Shown here one piece after another: positions 39,662 to 52,067 of a DNA stretch of 64,000 bases (its first letter is position 1; each line of letters begins with the position of its first letter). The stretch lies in the NCBI GenBank assembly GCA_960531495.1, contig OY482848.1, positions 14,274,310 through 14,338,309 of the forward strand, in the 5' to 3' direction. The DNA is from Zeus faber. Lineage: Eukaryota; Chordata; Actinopteri; Zeiformes; Zeidae. The notes under the pieces were generated by a model. The model had not been told where the DNA came from. It searched no databases and worked only from the letters and a program-made list of their open reading frames with translations. The position numbers and the translations under genes were made by a program.

Positions 39662-40700
39662 CGGTAGAGCTGTGTAACATAATTATTTTTTTCCCCGTGA
39701 TTACACCCAAATTAATTATTTTACTACTCTATGTCTGTAAGCAGGTGTGAGCACGGCAGAAAGCACAATGAGACCTTGGCGATGAAGGCGCTGCATTCGA
39801 GATTATAAATCTGTGTTTCCAGCTCCTATTATGATGATCCCGAACTGAGCCGGGATATATTTTTAACATTCCCAGTCACACATGGTCATCTCATTTGTAC
39901 TCGTTTCAAGAACCTCACAAATAACCTCAGCACAGTGAGAAGTGCAGAGATCCGGAGTGGAACTTTGTCTCAGGTCCTATTCGCTCCCACCTCTGAATGC
40001 ATACAGGTTGAGCTAATAGGAGTAACCTGAAACCTCTTGTATGTGACAAGGAATTAATCTCACTGACGTCGATGTGTGCTACAGCGTCTTACAGAAAATG
40101 TTGTACTTCCCGTAAGATCATCCCAGTGCAACTTTTGTCAATGTTGCCGTCACAAACTGCATCAGACAGTCAATTTATGCCAAAAGAATTGCTACAGCAC
40201 TGCCTGGGTATCAGTTATGATAATCATAAAATCGGTAATAGTCTCCAAATCATCTGTATATCAAGACATTGCAGAATTCTCTGCTTTGCTCCCTGAGACG
40301 CAGCAGAATGAGGACACCATTCCAGATATTCTCTATTCTTGAGGGTGCACTACAGAGGGAGATAATGGTGTGTGGACGGCAGCTTTAGGCTCAACTTGGG
40401 ATTTCCATGAGAGGGCATGAGAGTGGTTTGCTCTTCATCAAGATCAATTTATACTGTTTACCTAATCTGCTGCATGTCAGGTTCTGTTCCAGTTAACAAA
40501 TAGAAACAGAAAGGTGCTGCCTAAATGACAAAATATAAGATACAATGAGATCTCCAGGGGTAAATTCACAAAAAAAAATAACCTATCAAGGAAATTATTA
40601 TTATTATAATTATTATTAGCATCTAATTAAAATAGGACAGTCAATACAGTTTAATATTACCCAATGATTTAACAAAATCTCCCCGTGTTCCCTCAGTGCT
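37500..40700. other. Intergenic stretch with CA microsatellites
   Basis: No gene seen. (CA)n at 39298-39330 and 39595-39661, a C-run at 39420-39432, and a degenerate copy of the 'agtacttatact' MITE family around 38380-38590. Confidence 0.75.
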
Positions 40701-40942
40701 AAGTGCACATTCTACTGTCTACTTATATGTCATTATATATATGTCCAAAAGAAATCAACATCATTAACCGGTGCTGTGGCTCCATCCCATGTGCGATGCT
40801 CCATCCCAGCCGAAGCCGCCTCCGGACAGCTCAGATCACAACACAGTGCTCCTCAGAGCGCTCTGTGGACATCTCTGAAGAAGGAGAAGCCTCCCAGGTA
40901 CGGCATGAGGACGGCGCTGATACCCGGCCTCCAGATAGGAGG

Positions 40943-40947
<5 letters not shown>

Positions 40948-40982
<35 letters not shown>
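40948..40982. repeat. (CAG)n trinucleotide repeat
   Basis: About 12 CAG/AGC units inside a chance-length frame at 40703-41095. The frame would read poly-Gln and is discussed under findings. Confidence 0.9.
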
Positions 40983-40986
<4 letters not shown>

Positions 40987-41099
40987 CCCCGTGAAGAGAG
41001 ACACGGCTGTGATAGGGATCACACTCATCATTAAGGAGGATGAGATGCAGCGGGTGTCTAAGAGCATTAGAGCAGAGAAAGAGCCACGGGCCTGATGGC

Positions 41100-41774
41100 G
41101 ATTGATGGGGAGCTGAGCCGCTAAACCCAACAGAGTGTAATTTTCTCCCCCTCTGTCAATGCTCCCTCGATGCCCAAGTGGTCTTAAAAAATTTCACAGG
41201 CGGTCCCTCTTCACAAAGCCACTTCACCATCCTCTCTTAAGGACTACAAGCCCTATCAATTTCCCTATCAATCTATCCTCTATTTATCGGCTGATCCATT
41301 TCAGAAGGCGGCTCACGACTCCATGAAGAAAGGCCCTTGATCCCTTGATCTTGATCCACCTGCCGCCGTCCAACTGGCACCAGGAATCGGCCGCTCCTTG
41401 TTTTGGGTGGTAGCACGCAGGGTTTCCTGGATGAAGCTCTGTGTTTGCGTCCAGCTCTTTCCCAGGCAGTGGAACTTTCTCGCTGAGTGAAATGTTTGTT
41501 TCAGTCAAAAGACCCACAACGGACAAAAATACTTCTTGAACAAGTTTATTGCTGAGTTTATTGCTTTATTGCTCCATATAGGTTCAGCTTGAGCTTGGAT
41601 GCAGTTTTGTTGAGCCAGTATATTTGAAGAAACCCCCCTTTTTTTTTGTGGTGGCCCTCGCGGTATAGCCCTCAGGAGAAAAATGACACATGACTAGTGG
41701 CACAAACCAGAGTGTACGACAAGGCAAAATGACCCCAGGTGGAATTGTGCTCGCCCCACAACAAGTATAAAGAT

Positions 41775-41837
<63 letters not shown>

Positions 41838-43371
41838 CGCGCGCGCACGCACACACGCACACTCGCATGCACGCACACGCATAACTTTCTTTCCCTCACA
41901 CAAAAACACACGTTTACATACACATGCACATTTTAGAATATGTTGCACTTATACTGTGTGTGGCTTCATTTTTGCTTACCAGGTCAAATTGAGCGCTGTG
42001 TTGTAGCTATTAAAACTTTATTAATGCGGCAGGCTGTTGCCTAATCGCAAAACATCAATTACTGTCCTGGTTTCTTAGGGTGATGGAAAATTTTGCGTTT
42101 TTGCCGAAGCCATTTTCAACATGCATAAGCAAACCCCCATTAACCTCTCCCTGTAAATAAAAGTGTCTGTGAGAAGATGTGCCCTGAGGAAGAGCTATTT
42201 CAAACTGTGGTGGGGTGATGGCCAATTAGCTTGATTTGGCCACGGTTTGAAACATTTGAACGCTCTGTTGCACCTACTGCGTTGGCTAAAGTGCCGCGAG
42301 TGTAGCCCGGTCGCCCTGGAATCCCACGCTTTGAACACACTCTGAAAATTTGAAAATTGTTATCGCAAACTTGAATTCATGAGCGGCCCAGTTTGGTGCC
42401 TGTGTGCACTGGTCCTAAAAGAGTAGATGTGCCAACAAATGTGTCCTGTCCCAGATCCACACACACACACGCACACACACACACACGCATGCACGCACAC
42501 GCACGCACGCACGCACGCACACACACACCTTCTGGTACACACACACACACCCACACACACACACTACCACACATCCTCAAAAATCCTTTTTCCTTTTCAG
42601 TCGTCCACTTGTATTTCCACTGACTGGCAGAACAGTTCCACCAATTAATCATCAAATGTTGTTTTGTATTTGAATTTGAGTGTTACTCAATGTTGCCCTG
42701 CTTTTTTATTTCACTCATGACTATGAATCACTTTTCAAAATAAAAGTGACCAAAGTCTATTCAAAATGATGACCCCTTGAATTCCAACATCAAAATTCCA
42801 ACAAAAATCTCCACATCCTTAATACCGCTCGATTTTAAACACCTTATCTTCAGCTGATTGTTCTCTCTCATAGATCCCAGGGGTTTATTTAAAAAAAGGA
42901 ATTCTCCTGGTTTTGTGCTGGTAGTGGGGAGAGAACTTCAGCAAAATGATGTAGAACCTACACATACATACACATACCCGGGAAACTATTAGCTGATAAC
43001 ATTAAATAAGTAGGTACCAAATGGGGCCAATTAAAACCGGGACCATAGTTCACCTCTTCCTGGCGACTGATTCTGCCGCTTCATTGTGATCGGAGTGGCG
43101 ATCTGATCTGATTACACATCAGCTGTTGAGATTAATGGGGGTTTTTTTCAAAGAGGCTTATAGCGTTGAATGGAGTGATGATATCACTTAAAATAGTTCT
43201 CCCGAGAAGAAGCCTGCGTGCGACACGCCATCCCACTCTGGCTGCTCGCAGTATTGCAGTCTGTGGAAGAGCTCATTCCAGGTCACCCACTCTCTGTGGG
43301 TGAGAGAAAGGGGGAGAGATAGAGGGCGGTGAGTGCAATGGAAAGGAAGGAGAAGATAAAGATAACAGAAA

Positions 43372-43417
<46 letters not shown>

Positions 43418-44986
43418 CCCCCCCCCCCCCCCCCACACACACACACCCCCACACACACACACACACACTAAACGCCAACATTTCAGCTGGAACACTGCTC
43501 TTTTCCAGACAGTGATTTTATGTTTATTTTAGTGCTATTTATTGACTAGATGATTCATTTCCTGACTATGTATAGATCCATAGGGCATTAGCTACGGTGG
43601 AGCCTCAAAGTGGGAAAACAGAATGTGTGACTGCTGTGTAAAGGAATCATTGAATTTTGTTTTCTCTACCTCCAGCATACCCATTAAATAATAACTGGCC
43701 ACAGCTCATTAGATGGAGGACGCCTCGTCACATTACCCAACAACTAACAAATAATAGAACCTGCAACACGGTTGTCAGACGGATTTCTATTTACCAAAAA
43801 CAGTGTGCGGTGGAACCTTTAATGTGGCGTCAATAGGTGCTGTGGTCTTGGCAACATCTTCTGCTGGATAAATGGTGTTGTGTGGCATAGCTTATCTCAT
43901 GTTTTTTGAAAACCGGATTTCACCCAGCTTGGTACAGTACACGTGATGTGAGTATTCGTTGGGCAACTTTCCCTTTACAGCGGCAGCTTTGAGTGGTGGG
44001 ATGTCTGTAAGGCTGGACGCACGCTGAGTGATATTTCATATTGGGCCGTGCAGAACGTGCAGCAGCCACGGCTGTTTATGAATGGGGTCCTTGCGCGGAG
44101 CCTTGCACAGCCAGCAACGCATCAGCTTTATGTAACTGGGCTGCGCCTCTGCCATAACAAAAGTGGTGACACCCTGAAAAGTCAGTTACCATGGATACAA
44201 AAATTGCCCACATCATTTTATGTCAGCAGCCTTGTGTAATCAGTTTCAGTTTCCCTTGTTTATTTATTTATCTATTTATATATTATGTTTATTAATATAT
44301 TCCCTCTCTCATTTATCAATTAGTTTTGTTTTGCCTGAGTACCCACAGTCTTTCATAATTAGATTTTTCTTTGTTTCCGATTCTGCATTGGAGTAGCTCT
44401 GCTTTAACCCCAAAAAAAAAAACACTCACGAAATGAGATTCCACCCCGCAATAATTAGAGCTAATAACAAGAAGGGCGCGCTACACACCGATTACCAGCC
44501 TCCCTTGTTTCAGGAACCTCTCAGAAGCACAGACCTGTTGCGGCGGGTTGCTAGCAGCCCCTCGTGTTAAATTAAATCAAACAGCATGACGGGGGAGGCT
44601 GAGCGGGACCGGCACAAAGGCTGTATGAGCCGGAAGCCAGATCTGAACCCCACTTGAACGGCGACACATGGCGTTGTAAGTGACTTGTCCGGCATGGCAG
44701 CGCTCTGACACGCCTCAACAACTTCTGTTCAATGCGCTGTTGGCCTATCAATGATGTATGACTATGAGGCCCAGCGGTTATAAATCCGTAATAATAACAG
44801 CAGGCGGGAAGACATGATTGGCTTATTCACATGTCGGCAGGGAGGGGGCGGACATGATCTCGCTGATCACACACCGTGGAGGTAAACCCCACTGTCTCAC
44901 ACACTCAGTACCAAGGTTGCGCTACGGGGCAGCCACTGCTGTGCCCCTGCATACCACTCCTGTTTTTGTAATAGTGGGAAGGTGAG

Positions 44987-44989
<3 letters not shown>
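41100..44989. other. Intergenic stretch with CA arrays
   Basis: No gene seen. CA or mixed CA/CG arrays at 41780-41880, 42459-42565 and 43380-43468; the last is split by a 17-base C-run. Confidence 0.8.

Positions 44990-45023
<34 letters not shown>
44990..45023. repeat. (GA)n microsatellite
   Basis: About 17 GA units. Confidence 0.95.
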
Positions 45024-45027
<4 letters not shown>

Positions 45028-45692
45028 GCATGCGTACATGAGTCAAGGTGTAAAAAACTTGGATCAACATGTTTTATAACCTCATTTAACAACTTTCGGA
45101 TTTAATGTCGAACGGTGACCTCTCGGCCACACCCCCTGTGAGATAAATCTGACTGTCGTTCTCCTGATTAACAATAAAATGCATGAATACATTTGACCTT
45201 GTATCCAATGAAGTCTGACACAATCCCGGCGAGAGTTATTCCAGTCCAACAACAGAGAGACTGAGAGGATGCCAGGCAATAAAAGATTAAAAACAAAAAA
45301 AACAAAAACAAAATGTCAGAAGGAGACAGGAAAAAGTGACATTCATCGTGGGATCCTGAGGATTTCTCTCTGAAAAGGAAAAAGTGGACCAACAACCACT
45401 CACTATTATGTTTGTGTTATGCAATGGTTTCTTCTTTCCCTCGAGCCTTTGAGGAATAAAGGCGCAGATACTGTTGTGGACCTCAACAGGTGGAGATTTT
45501 TATTCATTTTTATTTGAACGATGGGTTTGGTAATAATAAGGCTTCTGTCCTGGTTTTCTAAAGGACGCCATTCATGTGTGAAAATGTATCTTTTCAGGTC
45601 CCTGTCCAGCCGGCCGTGACGCCCTGGTATGACGTCTGGCTGTGGAAGGACACAGGATGAGAATCCCAGAGAAGTTGTCGTCCCTGCAGGAC

Positions 45693-46089
45693 CAGCTGTG
45701 GGAGGAGTACTCTGCACTTTTACTGAAGTAAAGGTACAAATACCCTGACAGAGAAAGGTATTCTAAGTAAAAGTGTGTAGTTCATGGTATGGCCTGATGT
45801 AACAGAGCCAATGCACTGAACACTCTGATTGGTTAGGTGGATCAGTTCCTCCAGCTCTTGTCATTAACAAAGTTTTTTTTTAAACAAAAGCGACGCGACT
45901 TTGTCCGAATTTTGGTGTAAATGTGGAGAGAGTACATGAAATGTAATAGAGTAAAAATTAGGGGTATTTTCTTTTAAATGTAGTGGAGTAACAGTCGAAA
46001 GTCTCCTGAACCTAAGTAAGTACAGGTACTTGAAAACTGTACTTCGGTACAGTAACAAAGTACTTGTACTTCGTTACTTTCCACCACTG
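45693..46089. mobile_element. MITE-like element with hAT-type ends
   Basis: Left end 'cagctgtgggaggagtac', right end 'gttactttccaccactg'; the sub-terminal sequence is full of 'aagtac/gtactt' words, a pattern very common in fish. Flanks tgcaggac and cgtaggat match at 5 of 8 bases. No coding capacity. Confidence 0.65.
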
Positions 46090-46319
46090 CGTAGGATCCC
46101 GCGTGTGATCTGTTAATTATCTTCAATTGAGGCGATAATTCACTTATAATCCCCTTATCCCACCGTGGCTTCAACAGATTCGCAGTGACAGTTTACTTTG
46201 CTATGGGCTGTAAGTGTTTTCAGCGGAAGTTGGCACAACTGGTCAAAGAACATTGAAAAGAGTATTTATTCATTTATATTAGTATATATATATCATATAT
46301 GTATATATGATATATATAT

Positions 46320-47769
46320 GATATTATATCGTGAAAGTAGGGCATTTAAGTAGAAGTATGCAATGGTGATTCCTCATCTCAAACAATTGATTGAAACAAA
46401 AGCCAACAACAGTGGTGGGTTTACCACGACAAAAAATGTCAGTGTCTCAATAACTTGTCATGTGCCCTTGAGCATCAATTACAGCTTGACAACGACGTCT
46501 CATGCTGTTCACAAGTCGACTTATTGTCTGCTGAGGCATGGCCCTCCACTCTTCTTGAAGGGCGGCCCTCAGGTCATTGAGGTTCTGGGGTACAGAGTTA
46601 CGAGCCTCTACACGACGACTCAGCTGATCCCATAGGTTTTCTATGGGATTCAGGTCTGGAGAAAGTGCAGGCCACTCCATTTGAGGTGCCCCAGTCTCCA
46701 GCAGCCGTTCACTAAGGATGCCACCTCCATGAGCTGGAGCATTGTCGTCCATGAAGATGAAATGAGGCCTGTGTTGTTCATGCAGGGGCACAATGACTGG
46801 ATTAATGATGTTATTCAGTAGTATTTGCTTGTCACTGTACCATTCACAAAGTGTAGGGCAGTTCTGTATTGAATAGACACACCTGCCCAAACTAACACCA
46901 CCACCACCAAAGGCTCGTCTGGTGACAACAGTGGCTGATGCATAGCGCTCTCCTTGACGTCTCCAACATCGTTGGCGGCCATCATTCCTGCTCAACGTGA
47001 ATCGACTTTCATCAGAGAACAGCACTGAGGCCACTGGTCCCTCGTCCAGCGTAAATGCTCCCTGGCCCGTGCAAGACGATGTTGCCTGTGCCTGGTGGTG
47101 TGGTCAGGTACCCTTGCAGGTCGTCTAGCACGCAGACCACGCTGATGTAAACGGTTTTGAATGGTCTGACGTGACACTTAGGTGCCTCTCACCTCCCTTA
47201 AATGTGACTGGAGTTGAGTGGCATTCATCATCCGGTTCCGCAGGGCACTGTTCACAATGAAGCGCTCATCAGTGTGGGATGTGGCCAAAGGACGTCCACT
47301 TCTATGCCTTTCTGTGACTCTTCCAGTCTCTCTGTATCTCTGTTGCAACCTGCTGATGACACTCTGTGACACTCTAAGCTCAGTGGCCACTTCCCTCTGA
47401 GAACATCCTGTTTGAAGCTTCGCTATGGCGAGGTACTGTTGATCAGTTGTTAGGTGTCGTCTTGGTCTCATGATGTCAAAATGTGAACAGCATAATGAAG
47501 AGGACTGTTTAAATACCAACTCTAATTGAACCAGGGAATGTATTGGCTGATTCATGGATCAAACACCTGTTGTGAATTTTGCCATTCAGCTCCTTGTGAG
47601 AGAACAGCAAGTTGTGCAAAAAGTACTGAACCATTGAACAGTTGGACATGTGCATTCAAAAGTTTGGAGAAGGTCAAATTAAGTTCACCTGTAAAGGTTA
47701 TAGTGCATTTTAGGTTCATCCTGAAATTTCACCCGAAAGCCGAATATCCCTAACTTTTTGTGAGTAGCG

Positions 47770-47770
<1 letters not shown>
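46320..47770 (-). mobile_element. Tc1/mariner-type transposon, decayed
   Basis: The right end (5' of the transposase) has 'cactcacaaaaagttaggg'-type terminal sequence at about 47735-47768, next to a (TA)n run as expected for TA insertion. The left end near 46320 shows only a diverged match ('gaaagtagggcat'). Boundaries on that side are approximate. Confidence 0.75.
46447..47471 (-). pseudogene. Tc1-type transposase, broken
   Basis: Starts MRPRRHLTTDQQ with a helix-turn-helix region (QREVATELRVSQSVISRL). The catalytic triad region is visible as SDESRF, DDNAPAH and NPIENLWD, with DD34E spacing. One in-frame TAA lies at about 47178 and a one-base frameshift at about 47030, so no full transposase is made. 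Confidence 0.92.

Positions 47771-47798
<28 letters not shown>
47770..47798. repeat. (TA)n microsatellite
   Basis: About 14 TA units at the edge of the Tc1 element, a natural target for TA-specific insertion. Confidence 0.9.
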
Positions 47799-47801
<3 letters not shown>

Positions 47802-48089
47802 CTATTGTGTACTATTCATTTGTATCTGTGAAGTGTGCAGTGACGGTGGCGGATCAGACGGGGACACCGCGCGAATAACAGCGACTTGTTTGACGTAGAG
47901 CGTCTCGAGACTGTCTGCACCGGCGAGCGCAACTCCCGCGCGCACCCGCCGCAGATACAGCCCAAAATATAGTCGCGCACATGCGTTGCGCGCGCGACGG
48001 TCCAGCCCCGGAGCATGAAATCATTTTTGGCAAAAATAAACAAATAATAAATCAAAGAAATACATAAATCAAAGAAATACAATAAATAA

Positions 48090-48372
<283 letters not shown>

Positions 48373-49145
48373 GACAAACAAAATAAATAAATAAATATGG
48401 GCTTCTATCAATAAGAAAGCGCGCGTCTATATCGAGGATCGATCAAGCGGACGCTGAGCTGTGAAGTTGCGCTTCCCTCTTATTTGTTTTATTCTTTTTT
48501 TTCCTCGGGCAATTCGCTCTTTCCTCTCCGCGCGCACCCTCTGAAGTCATCGCATTCCTTTTTGATGGTGTTTATTTATGGAAGATGAAGTCACTGCCGG
48601 TTGAAGCTCCGTTCCCATATGTGTATGTTTAATTAACCAGGCCGGGCTGATGTGTAAGTACCTTCGCCAATGAAGCGTAGGTGGGCTCCCCCACCCCGAG
48701 CTGCTCGTCTGAGCTCGGGCGATCTCACTTCCCTTTCCGCCACTTAGAGCTGCATAATGCCTTTCACTTCAATACGGATGTAAGGAAAGCCTGCATGTGA
48801 CGACTTTTTAATGCTTTCGTACAACACCAGACAGCGGAAACCAATTACGAGTGGGTGCACTGGATAAGTACAGCGGGTAGCTGATAATCACGCAGCAAAA
48901 AGAAACAAACACTGGGTTGGAGTCGGTGGATCGACTTTACATTCCTTGCTTCAAGTTGTGAAACCTATATCGTCTCTTCACTTTTCTCCATTTAAAATGT
49001 ACATCTCATAAGTCCTTGGATATTTTTCAATTCAGTAAACCTAAAACAAATTAAATAATACCGGTTTTTTTTTTTTAAGGACGAAAGCAATTTATTCAAT
49101 GACCATTTTTTTTTCCCCTCAGTGGATCGGAATAAAAATTAAAGA
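48373..49145. other. Upstream flank of the GC-rich promoter region
   Basis: GC content rises from here, with little repeat content. No exon seen on either strand. Confidence 0.5.
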
Positions 49146-49148
49146 GGT

Positions 49149-49156
49149 TATAAAAG
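49149..49156 (+). promoter_or_regulatory. TATA-like box
   Basis: TATAAAAG about 0.95 kb before a candidate start codon, at the entry to a GC- and CpG-rich block. The position suits a transcription start near 49180, but no initiator can be proven. Confidence 0.35.
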
Positions 49157-49383
49157 ATATATATTCAGAGAGGGCTCGTTAATCGACCTTCATTTTCAAA
49201 AACAACAACAACACCAACAACCCCGAACAGTTCCAGACATCAACACACAGAAAAGGAAAGATCCGTGGGGATGGGAGCTGAACACAGCAGGTGCGTCTGA
49301 AGTTATCCTGCTCCGCTTCAGGAGTGCGGGCGTGCGTGCGGGCGTGCGGGCGTGCCGGCGGACGTATGTGCGCGAGCGCGTGT

Positions 49384-49386
49384 GTA

Positions 49387-49437
<51 letters not shown>

Positions 49438-49561
49438 GCGAGAGAGAGAGAAAGAGAGAGAGAGAGAGGGAGGGAAGGAGCGCGCCCAGGTTATTTGTGA
49501 CGGAATCCCCCCCTCAGTCTCCAAGAATCCGCGAGCGTCGCGAGGAGGAGGCGGAGGAGGA

Positions 49562-49598
<37 letters not shown>

Positions 49599-49812
49599 GT
49601 GGTGGTGGAGGCGGCGGCGGCGGTGGCGGTGGTGGTGGTGGTGGTGGTGGCGCGCGGAGCTGTGTCCACGAGCCCTCATCACTGCGGAACGCGCGCGGGG
49701 CTGCCGGAGATTCCACGGCGACCTTTGGAATAAAAATCGAACTCATCCCTTTTTATAAAACGCGTCTTTTTTTTTTTTTTTTTTCTTCTTCTTCTTCTTC
49801 TTCTTCTTCTTC
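49384..49812. repeat. Low-complexity cluster in a candidate 5' UTR
   Basis: (GT)n 49384-49431, (GA)n 49440-49469, (GGC/GGT)n 49546-49650, T-run then (TTC)n 49769-49812. The poly-Gly, poly-Pro and poly-Ala frames are shadows of the triplet array. Confidence 0.9.
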
Positions 49813-50083
49813 CTCCCTTTCTTTCTTCCATGTGGTGAACCGTCCACAGAGAGGAATACGGCGCTGGCCCTCGGGGGGTCCGAGAGAGACTTGGAGGTGT
49901 GGATTTATCTGTGTTTTGTTGTTGTTTTTTTGGTTTTGTTTTTGTTGTTGTGTGTGTGTGTGTTGTTCTTTTTTTATTTTTTGATTTATTTTTTTATTTT
50001 TTATTTTTTTGGAGGAATTACTAATTGATGGATTCGTTTGACGGAGAGGAAGACCCGAGTGGGATTGAGGGCCCCCGAATGGA

Positions 50084-50143
50084 GTGACAGGCTGCGATGT
50101 CCTCTCCACCTGGCCGCCTGGAGAGATGTGTCACGGCAAGGGG
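50084..50143 (+). CDS. Candidate first coding exon of an unidentified gene
   Basis: Two in-frame ATGs (50084 and 50126) lead to MCHGKG and then GTGAGT, a perfect donor, at 50144 (phase 0). The next candidate exon at 51094 opens in the same frame. The ATG at 50126 has G at -3. An overlapping ATG at 50097 gives a frame that stops in the next exon. I do not recognise the product; the whole exon could be 5' UTR. Confidence 0.35.
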
Positions 50144-50575
50144 GTGAGTGGCTCGACGCGCGGGGACCGGGACCGAAATTCTCCTCCAAAACGACATCGC
50201 CGTCAAATTGTCACTCCGACAAATTGTCGTTGTTTTTTTTTTCTTTCTACGCGCTATTTATTTGTTTGGGTTTTTTCTTTTTTTATTCACCCCATATCTG
50301 CGCACTCCTCTCAGAGTGGAGCGGTGGCGGCAGCGTGGGGTGGGCGCGCGGCTGCGTGCGTGTTTGTTTGAGCGCCCGACACAACCTGCTGCACGCCCTA
50401 CATAGCATGCCGCACGCCCCAAAAAACCGGGGAAAAGAGCGCGTGAGGGGAATATTCGGTACTGAGCCACAGGCTGTTTTTTTTTTTTTTTGTGGTCGCT
50501 GTCTCACGCGAAAACACTGGAGCACTCGCGCGTGCGCGCACGCACTCCGAGACCCAATTCCGCGGCTCGATTTAT

Positions 50576-50911
50576 TTTTTTGGGGGGGGGGGGGGGGCGG
50601 GGGGGTGGGGATTCTTTTTTTTAACCTTTGAATTAAACTGATGCTCTTTTCATACGTGTGATCCATTTGGGGGTCAATCTGTGCGCGTCGTCCACGCATA
50701 AACGCCCCACGCACCGCACGCACACATCCGCGCTCGGATTGCCCTCGACGCACACGCACAAAGGCGCGCGCGCGCACGCACACCCTCCCACGCCAGGCGC
50801 ACTCTTCTGCAGGTACCCACGCACGCCTACCCGCGCAAACACACGCAGAGACACGCACACACACGCACACACACGCACACGCACGCACACACACACACAC
50901 ACACACACACG
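50576..50911. repeat. G-run and CA/CG-rich stretch
   Basis: A G-rich run at 50581-50608 and CA/CG repeats at 50828-50911 in the candidate first intron. Confidence 0.85.
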
Positions 50912-51093
50912 ATGCCATTCCAGCCGTAATTCCAGAAAATACATTTGACAGATAATGTTTAAGTCTCCAGATCCGCTGGGTCTTATTGAGTTGCTCCAAA
51001 TTCAACAAGTCCGTGTGTTTGTTGGAATGTGATCAGTGTGTGATCTCGTCGCCGTCTGATCGTCTGATATTATTTTTTTAATTTTATTTGCAG

Positions 51094-51282
51094 ATCAAGT
51101 TTGAACACTTTCCCTCTGGTTCCTCCGACGCCGTGAGCAGACCCAGACATGCCGGCGGGCGGAGCGGGCGCAGCGGGAGCCCGTGCAGCGGGACCCGAAA
51201 CTGCACGTCGCTCACACGCACACGAAGGCACCGAACGTCCGCGACCGCAAACCTGCCGCAGCCGCGCGTTGTGACACCGCAG
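51094..51282 (+). CDS. Candidate second exon of an unidentified gene
   Basis: A strong acceptor (TTTTATTTGCAG after a long T-rich tract) and a good donor (ACCGCAG|GTAAAG) enclose 189 nt, open in the frame of the previous candidate exon: IKFEHFPSGSSDAV, then Arg/Ser/Thr-rich sequence. Phase 0-0. The sequence is CpG-rich and low in conserved residues, so a 5' UTR exon is as likely as a coding one. An internal ATG at 51150 gives a 41-codon frame ending in the exon. Confidence 0.45.
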
Positions 51283-51316
51283 GTAAAGCAGCACTTTCAA
51301 TAAGGGGGGGGCGTTA

Positions 51317-51319
51317 AAA

Positions 51320-51366
<47 letters not shown>

Positions 51367-51369
51367 ATA
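51317..51369. repeat. (AAAT)n microsatellite
   Basis: About 13 AAAT units, 35 nt after the candidate exon donor. Confidence 0.95.
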
Positions 51370-52007
51370 GAAGCTGTGAGCTCCGCCGCTAGGGGGCGCT
51401 GTCGCATCGCGCTACGACAGAGCCGCGGTGACGAGCAGAGCCGTGTAATGAATTCATATCTCAAATTACAGTTTTCGGGCTGAGAATGCGGTCACGTTGT
51501 AAAAACACAATTTTCTCCCGTTTCCCTCTCGCTCCCCGTGCCAAGTCTAACACACCGAGTGTCTCCCCCCTTCTCCCGGGGAGCATGGGAGCCGTGTCTT
51601 CCCCTCCATCTCTCACTCACTCACTCTCACGACACGTGCCACAAGCGCACGCACGCACGCAGACACGCGTACACGCGCGCACACACGATTTTAGTTGGAG
51701 GGCTGCAGTGTATAGAAGCTTGACATAACAAGCCTTATGGATAATTCCTTGCTATCAGAATAATTATTTGGCTGGTGGCAAAGGAACACATTTTGTGTGT
51801 GCGTGTGTGTGCTAGCGCACGTGTGTGTGTGTTCCGGTGATGGGGGGGGGAGGCATACAGCATCATTAGGATGAGTTATTGCCACGCTGAGCCGTACTTA
51901 GTGCGGAGCGTATGGGAAAGAGACTTTAGGTAGGCCAAGCGGCGGCCAGTTCTCCACAAGTGTGAGATGACACAAAAGGAGATCAGCTGCTGAGAGAGAA
52001 ACCGCAA

Positions 52008-52067
<60 letters not shown>

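Noticed and set aside
49318-49984. Poly-Pro, poly-Gly and poly-Ala frames of 130-210 codons
   Set aside because: They come from the GGC/GGT array read in different frames on both strands.
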